This document shows positions 1-7,136 of a stretch of 12,555 nt of DNA, in pieces. The position numbers and the translations under genes were made by a program. Position 1 is the stretch's first letter, and the number at the start of each line of letters is the position of its first letter. The notes beneath the pieces are model-generated. The model searched no databases, was not told where the DNA came from, and saw only the letters and a program-made list of their open reading frames with translations. Origin of the DNA: UMGS902 sp045580835 (GTDB lineage Bacteria; Bacillota; Clostridia; Oscillospirales; CAG-272). The stretch lies in contig JAZNOM010000118.1 of assembly GCA_045580835.1 (NCBI GenBank), forward strand, positions 1 through 12,555. Direction: 5' to 3'.

Positions 1-12
1 AGGCTGAACAGA

Positions 13-90
13 GGATGAGAACCGCAGGCAGATTTTTGGATTTTTGTTTCGTCGGCGTACATGTGTACGGTAGAGACAAAAATCCGAAAA
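13..90 (+). repeat. Palindromic intergenic element, family A, copy 1
   Basis: This is a nested inverted repeat. The outer arms 38-50 and 73-85 are 13 bp each and pair throughout, with one G-U wobble. The inner arms CGTACA (56-61) and TGTACG (64-69) pair around TG. GATTTTTG occurs twice in tandem at 31-46. A related element lies between pgk and tpiA (7137-7236). It shares the central block (TCGTCG, CGTA, TACGG, AGAG) and the tail block (GACAAAAA then T, C or G, then CGAAA), but has a different outer stem. The element may be a REP- or MITE-like DNA repeat or the 3' UTR structure of an off-window plus-strand gene. The strand is arbitrary. Confidence 0.6.
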
Positions 91-100
91 AGCAAGTAAC

Positions 101-139
101 GGCAAGGGCTTAAAAAGCCCTTGCCGCATTTTGTTTTTT
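101..139 (+). terminator. Hairpin terminator of an off-window plus-strand gene
   Basis: GGCAAGGGCTT (101-111) pairs perfectly with AAGCCCTTGCC (115-125) around AAA. A T-rich stretch follows at 129-139. The T-run lies on the plus strand, so it would stop transcription entering from the left edge. Read on the minus strand there is no U-tract after the hairpin. Confidence 0.65.
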
Positions 140-220
140 ACACAAAGTGAAAAAATATTTCTATTTATTCCCTTCGCTTTTATTTCTTACTTGCGATCTG
201 ACGTGTTTGTCAGCACTCTG

Positions 221-248
221 ACCGTGATTGGTAACAATCACGGTTTTT
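221..248 (+). terminator. Second hairpin between convergent genes
   Basis: ACCGTGATTG (221-230) pairs perfectly with CAATCACGGT (235-244) around GTAA, followed by TTTTT (244-248). The layout fits a plus-strand intrinsic terminator facing the lipoprotein operon. The operon's own last stop codon is at 254-256, so this hairpin also forms just past it in the minus-strand mRNA. There it lacks a U-tract, and it may act as a 3'-end stabiliser rather than a clean terminator. Confidence 0.5.
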
Positions 249-253
249 ATTAC

Positions 254-1315
254 TTATTCGGTTACTGCTGCGGTGGTCTCAACTGCGGTGGTTTCGGGAG
301 CGACTTCATCGGTTTCAGCCTCATCGCCTTCCTCAACCTCGGGAAGCTCGATATTTGCTACAGATTCCTTACTGATTTCAGTGAGTCTTGCGATTACCTT
401 ATCGCGGTAAACCTCGGTTTCGATAACCTTTTTGTCAACAGCCTTCTTGAAATCTGCTGCATTTTCATAGCCGTAGTCAGCCGCAAGTTCAGCCGCCATT
501 GCTTCATATTCCTCTTCGGTATAGGTGATATTTTCAGCCTGAACGAATGCGTATACGGCGAACTCGGAGTCGATAGAAGTCTTTGCTTCCTTCTCGCAGT
601 ATTCATCGGTAATGCCGTAAACATCCATGTTTTCCATCATGCCGTACATTCTGTAGGTGTACTCGTAGTTGTCATAGATGGTCTTTGCTACACTCTTAAC
701 ATACTTTTCGGGGTATTTGTTAACAGTTACAAAGCTCTGGATTACAGACCAAACCGCGCTTGTATCATCGGTTTCTTCCTGAATATGTGCAAGAACTTCA
801 GGGTCATCAAGAACTGCAGAGTCGTAAACAGCGTTGAGAGTAATCTCAAACTGTGCAGGCTTGCCGTTGAGTTCTTCCTTACCGTAATCTTCGGGGAAGG
901 TTACGTCAATAGTCTTAACATCGCCCTTTGCCATGCCTACGATGCCGTCTTCAAAGCCGTCAATCATTGTATCAGAGCCAAGGCGGAGCATGGTACCCTC
1001 TGCACTGCCGCCCTCAAACTCCACGCCGTCAATTGTGCCGACAAAGTCGATATCAACAAGGTCGCCGTCTGCCGCTGCGGTATCAAGCTCTACAAGCTTG
1101 TCACTCATATGAGAAAGGTGGCTGATAACATCAGCTTCGTTGGGGGCGGTAATAAACATGCTGAGGTCGAGTCCAAAGTTCTTATAATCGCCGAGTGTTA
1201 CGTATCCCTCGTCAACAAGGTTAACCGTTGTGTAGTCAAGGCTGCCGTCAGAGCAGGAAACGAGAGAAAGGGTAAGAAGTGCTGCGAGAAGAAGTGCTGT
1301 AAGTGTCTTTTTCAT
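254..1315 (-). CDS. Lipoprotein with trigger-factor-type FKBP prolyl isomerase domain (third gene of operon)
   Basis: The product is 353 aa. An N-terminal signal peptide ends in a lipobox (LVSC, Cys21), so the mature protein should be lipid-anchored on the outer face of the membrane. Residues about 84-164 form an FKBP domain of the trigger-factor subtype (GTIDGVEFEGG, IDGFEDGIVGM, DVTFPEDYG). This domain catalyses peptidyl-prolyl cis-trans isomerisation. Residues about 165-320 are helical and resemble the trigger factor C-terminal/SurA-like chaperone arm. The ribosome-binding N-domain of true trigger factor is absent, so the inferred role is extracytoplasmic folding. Unlike its two paralogues upstream, it has no Thr-rich tether after the Cys; an acidic Thr-rich tail sits at the C-terminus instead (about 326-353). 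The start is supported by AAGGAG 7 nt upstream and by the signal peptide. It is 21 nt from the preceding gene. Clients are unknown. Confidence 0.88.
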   Translation of the reverse strand: MKKTLTALLLAALLTLSLVSCSDGSLDYTTVNLVDEGYVTLGDYKNFGLDLSMFITAPNEADVISHLSHMSDKLVELDTAAADGDLVDIDFVGTIDGVEFEGGSAEGTMLRLGSDTMIDGFEDGIVGMAKGDVKTIDVTFPEDYGKEELNGKPAQFEITLNAVYDSAVLDDPEVLAHIQEETDDTSAVWSVIQSFVTVNKYPEKYVKSVAKTIYDNYEYTYRMYGMMENMDVYGITDEYCEKEAKTSIDSEFAVYAFVQAENITYTEEEYEAMAAELAADYGYENAADFKKAVDKKVIETEVYRDKVIARLTEISKESVANIELPEVEEGDEAETDEVAPETTAVETTAAVTE

Positions 1316-1336
1316 TTTAATTCTCCTTAATTATGC

Positions 1337-2551
1337 TTATTTTGCGTAAATAAATGTTGTATTGTTTCTTAAAATTTCCAAAACCTTGTTATAAGTTACG
1401 GAAAACTTTACAGAATTGTGGAAAAGCTCCTCGCTCATGCCCATGGCACTGATAAGCTCTTCTTCGGTTTCATAGCCGTAGTAAACGATGTAATTTGCAA
1501 TCTCGTTTGCCATGTCCTCGTCACTAACGGTTATACCCTCTGCATTTGCAACTGCATGGATTACCATTTCCTGCGCAATCATCTCTCTTGCGCTTTCTTT
1601 TACCATGGTTTCATAGCTTGCAAGGTCGATACCGTAGCCGGTTAAAACATACTCCTCAAATTCCATGCCGTACATATCTGCATAGCTCTTTTCGGTAAAC
1701 ATCTGCTGGTTTACATAATCCTCAAGGAGTCCGTCGGGGTAACCGTTGATTTTTGAAGCAGAGGTAACGACATCAAGAATTGCCTTGTTCTTCTCTTCGA
1801 TAAGGTTGTAATCGTACTGCGCGTTGAAGTATTCTTCAAAATCAGCAGTTGTGGTGAGTCCGTAATCGGAGAAGTTTTCAACAACAAATGCATCATTATA
1901 CTCGGGAAGCACCGATGGAGAAATCGAGTTTAAAGTGATTGCAAACTGAACAGTCTTGCCGTTGAGGTTATCAACGCCGTAATTTTCGGGGAAGGTTGCG
2001 TCAATGGTCTTTGTTTCGCCAACGCTCATGCCCACGATTCCCTCTTCAAATCCGGGTATGTAGCCGCCTGCGCCAAGCACTACGGTCTGTCCGCTTGCCG
2101 TGCCGCCGTCAAACGCCACGCCGTCAAGCGTGCCGACGTAGTCGATGTTAACCGAGTCGGTAAGAATTGCCGCGCGGTTGGTAATAGGCTCACCAACGGT
2201 GGAATACTGTGTGCGATAGTAATAAATGATTTCCGCAAGTTCCTCTTTGGAAAGCTTTTCAGCAGAAAGAAGCTCTACTTTAAGCTCCTTATAATCGCCG
2301 AGTGTTACATGCTTTGAAAGGTCTGCCGTGGAATAGTCGTATCCATTGGGATAATTTGCAACATATTCCTCCTCGGTAACTACTGCGGTGGTTTCTGCTG
2401 TGGTTTCCGCGGTAGTTTCTGCGGTAGTTTCTACGGTGGTTTCTGCGGTAGTGTCAGCAGTTGTATCTTCGATTACCTCTGCAGTTCCGCACCCGCCGAA
2501 AGCAAGGCAACACGCAAGCGCAAGCGCCGCAAGTGATTTAAAATTCTTCAT
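1337..2551 (-). CDS. Lipoprotein with trigger-factor-type FKBP prolyl isomerase domain (second gene of operon)
   Basis: The product is 404 aa. A signal peptide precedes Cys21 in a somewhat atypical lipobox (FGGC). A low-complexity tether of repeated ETTA units covers about 29-57. The FKBP domain is at about 131-210 (VNIDYVGTLDGVAFDGG, YIPGFEEGIVGM, ATFPENYG), and a long helical C-terminal region runs from about 215 to 404. The family role is prolyl isomerase/chaperone; the extracytoplasmic location is inferred from the lipid anchor. The gene starts 12 nt after the upstream paralogue, and its ribosome binding site AAGGAG overlaps that gene's TAA stop, so translational coupling is likely. It is a diverged duplicate of its neighbours. 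PrsA-like foldase activity is an alternative description, but the catalytic domain is FKBP, not parvulin. Confidence 0.87.
   Translation of the reverse strand: MKNFKSLAALALACCLAFGGCGTAEVIEDTTADTTAETTVETTAETTAETTAETTAVVTEEEYVANYPNGYDYSTADLSKHVTLGDYKELKVELLSAEKLSKEELAEIIYYYRTQYSTVGEPITNRAAILTDSVNIDYVGTLDGVAFDGGTASGQTVVLGAGGYIPGFEEGIVGMSVGETKTIDATFPENYGVDNLNGKTVQFAITLNSISPSVLPEYNDAFVVENFSDYGLTTTADFEEYFNAQYDYNLIEEKNKAILDVVTSASKINGYPDGLLEDYVNQQMFTEKSYADMYGMEFEEYVLTGYGIDLASYETMVKESAREMIAQEMVIHAVANAEGITVSDEDMANEIANYIVYYGYETEEELISAMGMSEELFHNSVKFSVTYNKVLEILRNNTTFIYAK
2385..2456 (-). repeat. 12-bp tandem repeats encoding the ETTA tether
   Basis: Six near-identical 12-bp units (plus-strand consensus GCGGTAGTTTCT) run from 2385 to 2456 and encode Glu-Thr-Thr-Ala repeats just after the lipidated Cys. 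A seventh, degenerate unit follows to 2468. The unit is four codons long, so slippage would lengthen or shorten the tether without a frameshift. Confidence 0.8.
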
Positions 2552-2563
2552 TAATATATCTCC

Positions 2564-3904
2564 TTATTGGCTTATTTCGACAAAATTTGCTTTTTGGATG
2601 ATTTCTTCTATTACACTCGAATAAATGATAACCTCTTTAAGCTCTGCTTTGGTGTAGCCTATTGCCGCAAGCAACTCATCAACGCTTGCAAGTCCGTAAC
2701 CTTCAGCGAGAGCAAGCATGTCGGCTTCATATGAGGCATCATCGAGCGGAATGCCCTTTTCGCGAGCGATTGAATAAAGCACAAGTTGTTGCTTTACGGA
2801 GTTTTTAGCCGCTTCAAACAGAATTTCCTCTGCCTCACTCACCGATATGCCATAGCCGGTTGTGAAAAGCTCCTCATAAGTCATGCCGTAAGACGCGGCA
2901 AGGTCTTTATACATGTTGACCTGCCTGTTAAATGCAGCGTCAAGCTGTTCCTCGGGATAAACCACAACGCTTGAGTTTGCCAAAACCTTTGTCCAAGCGG
3001 CAGATTCCTTTTCGCCGCTCTGCTCGTTTCGTGCCGCATTTTCAAGAGATGCACGGACGTCGGCACGTACCGCCGCCGCGTTTTCATATCCGAAATACTC
3101 GGTTGCAATCTCATCGGTAAGCGCGGGGTAGATATAGTTGAGAGTAATCTCAAACTCCGCCGCCTTGGAAGCGTATTCTTCATAGTAGTCTTCGGGAAAA
3201 ACCACATTTATCGGAAAAACATCGCCCGGCAGCATACCCACAATGCCCTCTTCAAAGCCGGGGATAAACTTGCCCTCTCCGAGCACAAGCGTTATGTTTT
3301 CGCCGCTGCCGCCCTCAAATTCTACACCGTCAATCGTTCCGACAAAGTTTATGTTTATCTTGTCGCCCTCGACGCATGCGCGCGTGTATAGCATCGCTTC
3401 GGACGGGAGAGTTTCGATAACCTTGTTTATCTGTTCTTCAACTTCCTCGTCACTGACAGGCGCAGGCGCGGGAATATGAACCTCTATGCCAAGGTATTTG
3501 CCTAGCAAAACATAGTCGGAAAGGTCGGAGTTTTCAAAAGAGAAAACCTCGGGGGGCTCGGGCGCAGTTGTTTCTTCGGGAAGAGTTGTCACTACAACCT
3601 CGGTTGTGGTTTCCGCAGTGGTTTGCACAGTTGTCGCCTCGGTGGTTGTAGCCGCCGTTGTCGTAGCTTCGGTGGTTGCTTCGGCAGTGACCTCCGCTGT
3701 AGTTTCCACTGTGGTTATCACCTCGGTGGTTTCAGTAGCAGTGGTTACCGCTGTAGTCTCGGCAACGGTAGTTTGTTCGGTTGTCTCTGTTACGGTGGCA
3801 ACCTCCGTTACTTCTGCGGTGGTTGTCGCGTTTGTGGTTTCTGTAACCTCGCCGCAAGCAGTAATGCACAGTGCCGCAAGAAGTATCGCAAGTGTTCTTT
3901 TCAT
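2564..3904 (-). CDS. Lipoprotein with trigger-factor-type FKBP prolyl isomerase domain (first gene of operon)
   Basis: The product is 446 aa and heads a three-gene paralogous operon. A short signal peptide ends in the lipobox ITAC (Cys17). About 95 residues of Thr/Glu/Ala/Val-rich low-complexity tether follow (about 20-115), ending in a TTAPEP motif that also occurs in the DUF285 lipoprotein at 9540. The FKBP domain is at about 179-260 (INFVGTIDGVEFEGG, FIPGFEEGIVGM, VVFPEDYY). A helical trigger-factor-C-like region covers about 262-446. The start is well supported by AGGAGGT 6 nt upstream and a SigA promoter at 3936-3964. The long tether could carry the isomerase through a thick cell wall, which is inference. 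Full trigger factor is excluded by the missing ribosome-binding domain and the presence of a signal peptide. Confidence 0.88.
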   Translation of the reverse strand: MKRTLAILLAALCITACGEVTETTNATTTAEVTEVATVTETTEQTTVAETTAVTTATETTEVITTVETTAEVTAEATTEATTTAATTTEATTVQTTAETTTEVVVTTLPEETTAPEPPEVFSFENSDLSDYVLLGKYLGIEVHIPAPAPVSDEEVEEQINKVIETLPSEAMLYTRACVEGDKININFVGTIDGVEFEGGSGENITLVLGEGKFIPGFEEGIVGMLPGDVFPINVVFPEDYYEEYASKAAEFEITLNYIYPALTDEIATEYFGYENAAAVRADVRASLENAARNEQSGEKESAAWTKVLANSSVVVYPEEQLDAAFNRQVNMYKDLAASYGMTYEELFTTGYGISVSEAEEILFEAAKNSVKQQLVLYSIAREKGIPLDDASYEADMLALAEGYGLASVDELLAAIGYTKAELKEVIIYSSVIEEIIQKANFVEISQ

Positions 3905-3935
3905 AAAAACACCTCCTAAAAGAGCATGTCACACC

Positions 3936-3964
3936 ATTATACTATATTAAAATGTAAAAGTAAA
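3936..3964 (-). promoter_or_regulatory. SigA-type promoter of the FKBP lipoprotein operon
   Basis: On the minus strand, -35 TTTACT (3959-3964), a 17-nt spacer and a perfect -10 TATAAT (3936-3941) lie about 30 nt upstream of the first lipoprotein gene. The same -35 hexamer and spacer occur at the methyltransferase promoter (5790-5818). Confidence 0.75.
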
Positions 3965-3993
3965 TGAAATTTAGGTGAAATTTTAAAGTTCAA

Positions 3994-4101
3994 TGTCATT
4001 CTGAGCGAATGCGAAGAATCTGCGAGCCACAGGCTCGTCTTAGAAAAACCTTGCTCTGCAAGGTTTTCAGATCCTTCGTCGCCATGCTCCTCAGGATGAC
4101 A
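3994..4101. repeat. Cloverleaf-like interspersed inverted repeat (MITE-like)
   Basis: The terminal arms GTCATTCTGAG (3995-4005) and CTCAGGATGAC (4090-4100) pair with one mismatch. The inner arms CGAAGAATC (4012-4020) and GATCCTTCG (4070-4078) also pair with one mismatch. Two internal hairpins are present: CGAGCC/GGCTCG (4023-4037) and AAAACCTTGC/GCAAGGTTTT (4045-4067, perfect 10 bp). From memory this resembles a repeat common in many bacterial genomes (ends like GTCATCCTGAG); I could not check this. Read on the minus strand, the second hairpin ends in TTTTT, so the repeat may terminate hslO transcription. It lies upstream of the lipoprotein promoter and does not overlap it. Confidence 0.75.
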
Positions 4102-4117
4102 AACAAGAGTAATTTTT

Positions 4118-4999
4118 CTATATTCCCAAATCTTTTTTTGTAAACGTAAACGCCTTGTTGCAGAAGCGGCAGCAGATTTCAAGTTCCTCCGCCTTGCCCT
4201 CGGCAACTTGTTCTGCAAACATTTCGTTTAAATCCTTTGCGCCAACCGAGATAAGCGCGCGCTTCATGCGGTCGCGCGAGCAATCGCACTTGTATTCAAC
4301 TTCAAGCACGTCAAACGGGTCGTATTCTATGCCCGAAAGCGCGATTTCGGCAATTTCTTCGAGAGTTTTGCCCTCGTCAAAAAGGCGCGAAACGTTTGAA
4401 AGTGCCGCAGCGTTTTCTTCAAGCTTTGAAATCACCGCTTCATCGGCAAAAGGAAGAAGCTGCACAAGCACTCCTCCTGCCGCGCGCACTGTCGCATCCT
4501 TATCAACAAGCACGCCGAGCGCAAGCAGCGTAGGAATCTGCTCACTTTCGGCGTAGTAAGCCGCAATATCCTCGGCTATTTCGCCCGTGCGAAGCTCTAC
4601 CATGCCGATATGCGGCTCTGCCTGTCCGCATTCGCGCACAACGGTCATGCGTCCCATACCCACCGCGCCGCCGACATCAAGATGTCCGTTTGCCTTTATG
4701 GGCAAATGCGTTTCGGGATTTTCAACGTAAGCCTTTACGTTGCCGTAGTAGTCGGCAACCGCGATAAGTTTGCCGAGAGGGCCGTCGCCCGTTATCTGCA
4801 CGGTGGTGGTGTCCTGCACCTCGCCGTTCATCGAGCCCATTACAGAAACCGCGGTGAGCAGTCTGCCACCTGCCGCAGTAGCCGTGGGCGCAGTGCCGTG
4901 AAGCTTGCGGAACTCTTCAACCATAGCGGTTGAGTTTATTACATGGATTCGTGCGCTGCCGTCACGCGTCATCGCACGAAGTATCTGTGATTTAGTCAT
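4118..4999 (-). CDS. hslO: Hsp33 redox-regulated holdase chaperone
   Basis: The product is 293 aa, the usual length for Hsp33. The N-terminal substrate-binding core includes the typical GDGPLGKLIAVADYYGNVKAYV-like segment (about 71-92, key residues G71-D72-G73 and L75-G76). The C-terminal zinc switch is intact: C238-x-C240 and C277-x-x-C280, with an extra Cys at 276. In the family these Cys bind zinc when reduced. On oxidation they form disulfides, unfolding the linker and activating ATP-independent holdase activity in the cytoplasm. The start is taken as ATG at 4999. An in-frame TTG at 5011 would add four residues but leaves only 1 nt to the AAAAGGA site. The gene follows the methyltransferase by 8 nt and shares its promoter. 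Identity is secure. Confidence 0.95.
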   Translation of the reverse strand: MTKSQILRAMTRDGSARIHVINSTAMVEEFRKLHGTAPTATAAGGRLLTAVSVMGSMNGEVQDTTTVQITGDGPLGKLIAVADYYGNVKAYVENPETHLPIKANGHLDVGGAVGMGRMTVVRECGQAEPHIGMVELRTGEIAEDIAAYYAESEQIPTLLALGVLVDKDATVRAAGGVLVQLLPFADEAVISKLEENAAALSNVSRLFDEGKTLEEIAEIALSGIEYDPFDVLEVEYKCDCSRDRMKRALISVGAKDLNEMFAEQVAEGKAEELEICCRFCNKAFTFTKKDLGI

Positions 5000-5007
5000 T
5001 GTTTGTT

Positions 5008-5766
5008 TCAAATCCTTTTCGCTGTAAAATAAAATCTTTCCGTGTCTTTTTCCACGGGTGCGCCGTCGATATCGCCGTCTACAGAAACAAGCTCAAAACC
5101 GCATTTTTCAAGCAACTTTTCAACCTCTTTTAGAGTAAAGCAATACTCGCGCTCATAGTCGTCAAACCGCTCGTACGTGCCGTCCTCGTTTTCCACAAAA
5201 ACGGTGGTGTAAAAGTCGCAAATACGGCTTTCCTTATCGTAAATATTCTGCCAGCCGCAATAAATACCCTCATCCTCAAGCACATATGCGTTTGTACCGT
5301 AAATATTCTTGAATTTGTACGGTGAATTGAGGTCAAAAATAAACAGACCGCCCGGTTCGAGATAGTTATGCACAAGGTCAAAAACCTTTTTTAAATCAGC
5401 CTTTGAATCAAGGTGATTTAAAGAGTCAAGGCAGCTTACAACCGCCTGCACGGTGCCGTAAAGCTCGAACTCACACATGTCCTGACAAAGAAAAAGGATA
5501 TTATCCGCACGTCCTGCATCGCTTGCCTTTGTGCGCGCAATGTCGAGCATTTCGGGAGAAAGGTCTATGCCCGTCATGTCATAGCCAAGACGGTCAAGCT
5601 CCATGGTCATTGTGCCGGTACCGCAGCATAGGTCAAGTACAAGCGACACGTCTATATCCGAGTGCGACTTTATTTTATCGTCTATGTACTTCGCCCACGA
5701 CTCGTAGTCGAGGTCGGCGTTAAGTCTGTCATACACCTTTGAAAGCGCAAAATAGTTGTCGGTCAT
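5008..5766 (-). CDS. Class I SAM-dependent methyltransferase (YqeM-like)
   Basis: The product is 252 aa. It has a Rossmann-fold SAM-binding motif I (VLDLCCGTGTMT, 43-54), an acidic strand-2 motif (MTGIDLSPEML, about 64-74) and a motif around QDMCEF (95-100). The N-terminal pattern FAxxYDRLxxDxxYxxW resembles Firmicute proteins of the YqeM type, as I recall that family. The methyl acceptor is unknown. The start is supported by AGGAGGGAG just upstream and a promoter at 5790-5818. It is the first gene of a two-gene unit with hslO, and its stop lies 8 nt before the hslO ATG. A functional link to Hsp33 is possible but not shown by the sequence. Confidence 0.85.
   Translation of the reverse strand: MTDNYFALSKVYDRLNADLDYESWAKYIDDKIKSHSDIDVSLVLDLCCGTGTMTMELDRLGYDMTGIDLSPEMLDIARTKASDAGRADNILFLCQDMCEFELYGTVQAVVSCLDSLNHLDSKADLKKVFDLVHNYLEPGGLFIFDLNSPYKFKNIYGTNAYVLEDEGIYCGWQNIYDKESRICDFYTTVFVENEDGTYERFDDYEREYCFTLKEVEKLLEKCGFELVSVDGDIDGAPVEKDTERFYFTAKRI
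5013..5019 (-). promoter_or_regulatory. hslO ribosome binding site inside the methyltransferase 3' end
   Basis: AAAAGGA on the minus strand lies within the last codons of the methyltransferase. It is 13 nt from the ATG at 4999, longer than ideal, and only 1 nt from the TTG at 5011. This favours the ATG start and implies translational coupling of the two genes. Confidence 0.55.
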
Positions 5767-5789
5767 GGCTCTCCCTCCTGTTCTTATCT

Positions 5790-5818
5790 ATTCTAATCTA
5801 TTTCCATGAAAAAGTAAA
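5790..5818 (-). promoter_or_regulatory. SigA-type promoter of methyltransferase-hslO
   Basis: On the minus strand, -35 TTTACT (5813-5818), a 17-nt spacer and -10 TAGAAT (5790-5795) lie upstream of the methyltransferase. It diverges from the pgk promoter, with about 33 bp between the two -35 boxes. Confidence 0.6.
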
Positions 5819-5851
5819 CACTTTTTTATGCCAAAAAATTAACAAATTATG

Positions 5852-5880
5852 TTGATATTCTCAAAATAGTGTGGTATATT
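5852..5880 (+). promoter_or_regulatory. SigA-type promoter of pgk
   Basis: -35 TTGATA (5852-5857), a 17-nt spacer and -10 TATATT (5875-5880). An AT-rich leader of about 50 nt and the ribosome binding site AAGGAG lead to the pgk ATG at 5936. Confidence 0.75.
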
Positions 5881-5935
5881 AAAAGGTGGATAAATTTTGT
5901 TTATTACAAATTATATATAAAGGAGTGTACATCTA

Positions 5936-7132
5936 ATGTATAACAAGAAAACAATTGAAGATGTTGCCGTTGCAGGCAAGAAGGTCCTCGTTCGTTGCGA
6001 CTTTAACGTTCCGCTTAAGGAAGGCAAGATCACTTCCGACAAGAGAATCGTAGAGGCTCTCCCTACCATTAAGTATCTTCTCGGTCAGGGCGCAAAGGTT
6101 ATCCTCTGCTCTCACATGGGTAAGCCCAAGGGCGAAGTTAACCCCAAATACTCCCTTGCTCCCGTTGCTGCTCGCCTCACCGAGCTTCTCGGTCAGACCG
6201 TTGAGCTTGCAAACGACATCGTAGGCGAAGATGCAAAGGCAAAGGCTGCTACCCTCAAAGAAGGTCAGGCAATGCTCCTTGAGAACGTTCGTTTTGACGC
6301 TCGCGAAGAAAAGAACGACCCCGAATTTGCAAAAGAACTTGCTTCCATGGCAGAAGTTTATGTAAACGACGCTTTCGGTACCGCTCACCGCGCACACGCA
6401 ACCACCGCAGGTGTTGCTGACTACCTCCCTGCAGTTTGCGGCTACCTCATCCAGAAGGAAATCGGCATCATGGGCAAGGCTCTCGCTAACCCCGAGCGTC
6501 CCTTTGTTGCAATCCTCGGCGGTGCAAAGGTTAAGGATAAGCTCAACGTTATCAACAACCTCCTCGGAAAGGTTGACACCCTTATCATCGGCGGCGGTAT
6601 GGCTTACACCTTCCTCGCAGCTAAGGGCTACGGCGTTGGTAAGTCCCTCCTCGACGAAGAGAAGATTGACTACTGCCGTGATATGATGAAGAAGGCTGAA
6701 GAAAACGGCGTTAAGCTTCTTCTCCCTGTTGACACCACCGTTGCAGCAGGCTTCCCCGACCCCATCGACGCTCCCGTTGACGTTGAGGTTGTTGCATCCG
6801 ATGCAATTCCTGCTGACAAGGAAGGCCTTGACATCGGTACAAAGACCATGGAACTCTATGCAGAAGCTGCAAAGAGCGCAAAGACTGTTGTTTGGAACGG
6901 TCCTATGGGCGTATTTGAAAACCCCACTCTCGCAAAGGGTACTATCTCTGTTGCAAAGGCACTCGCTGAAAGCGATGCTACCACTATTGTAGGCGGCGGC
7001 GACAGTGCTGCAGCTTGCGAGCAGCTCGGCTTTGCTGACAGAATCACTCACATCTCCACCGGCGGCGGTGCATCCCTCGAATTCCTTGAAGGTCTTGTAC
7101 TTCCCGGTATTGCATGCCTCCAGGACAAATAA
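5936..7132 (+). CDS. pgk: Phosphoglycerate kinase
   Basis: The product is 398 aa, full length for bacterial PGK. It catalyses ATP formation from 1,3-bisphosphoglycerate and ADP, giving 3-phosphoglycerate, in the cytoplasm (lower glycolysis). Visible family motifs are RCDFNVP (20-26), DAFGTAHRAHATT (145-157), LGGAKVKDKL (194-203), IIGGGMAYTFL (217-227), VVWNGPMGVFE (318-328), GGGDSAAA (353-360) and HISTGGGASLEFLEG (372-386). The start is supported by AAGGAG 10 nt upstream and a promoter at 5852-5880. Codon choice is strongly biased, fitting high expression. There is no gap gene upstream; the usual partner is replaced by a divergent methyltransferase. No clear intrinsic terminator follows, so read-through into tpiA is likely. 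Confidence 0.98.
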   Translation: MYNKKTIEDVAVAGKKVLVRCDFNVPLKEGKITSDKRIVEALPTIKYLLGQGAKVILCSHMGKPKGEVNPKYSLAPVAARLTELLGQTVELANDIVGEDAKAKAATLKEGQAMLLENVRFDAREEKNDPEFAKELASMAEVYVNDAFGTAHRAHATTAGVADYLPAVCGYLIQKEIGIMGKALANPERPFVAILGGAKVKDKLNVINNLLGKVDTLIIGGGMAYTFLAAKGYGVGKSLLDEEKIDYCRDMMKKAEENGVKLLLPVDTTVAAGFPDPIDAPVDVEVVASDAIPADKEGLDIGTKTMELYAEAAKSAKTVVWNGPMGVFENPTLAKGTISVAKALAESDATTIVGGGDSAAACEQLGFADRITHISTGGGASLEFLEGLVLPGIACLQDK

Positions 7133-7136
7133 AGAA

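Noticed and set aside
3..113. Open frame running in from the left edge to a TAA at 111-113
   Set aside because: It consists of the palindromic element translated and its stop falls inside the terminator hairpin. Probably not a natural C-terminus, though a repeat-derived extension of an off-window gene cannot be fully excluded.
131..1330. Long plus-strand open frame of 399 codons opposite the third FKBP lipoprotein
   Set aside because: It mirrors the real gene's codon pattern, has no ribosome binding site, and its protein has no recognisable domain. The minus-strand gene has a signal peptide and an FKBP domain.
2385..3800. Periodic Thr-codon repeats considered as a CRISPR-like array
   Set aside because: The units are in-frame coding repeats with no spacers, and no cas genes are nearby.
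5000..5011. TTG start for hslO at 5011
   Set aside because: Only 1 nt separates it from the AAAAGGA site. The ATG at 4999 gives a normal Hsp33 N-terminus.
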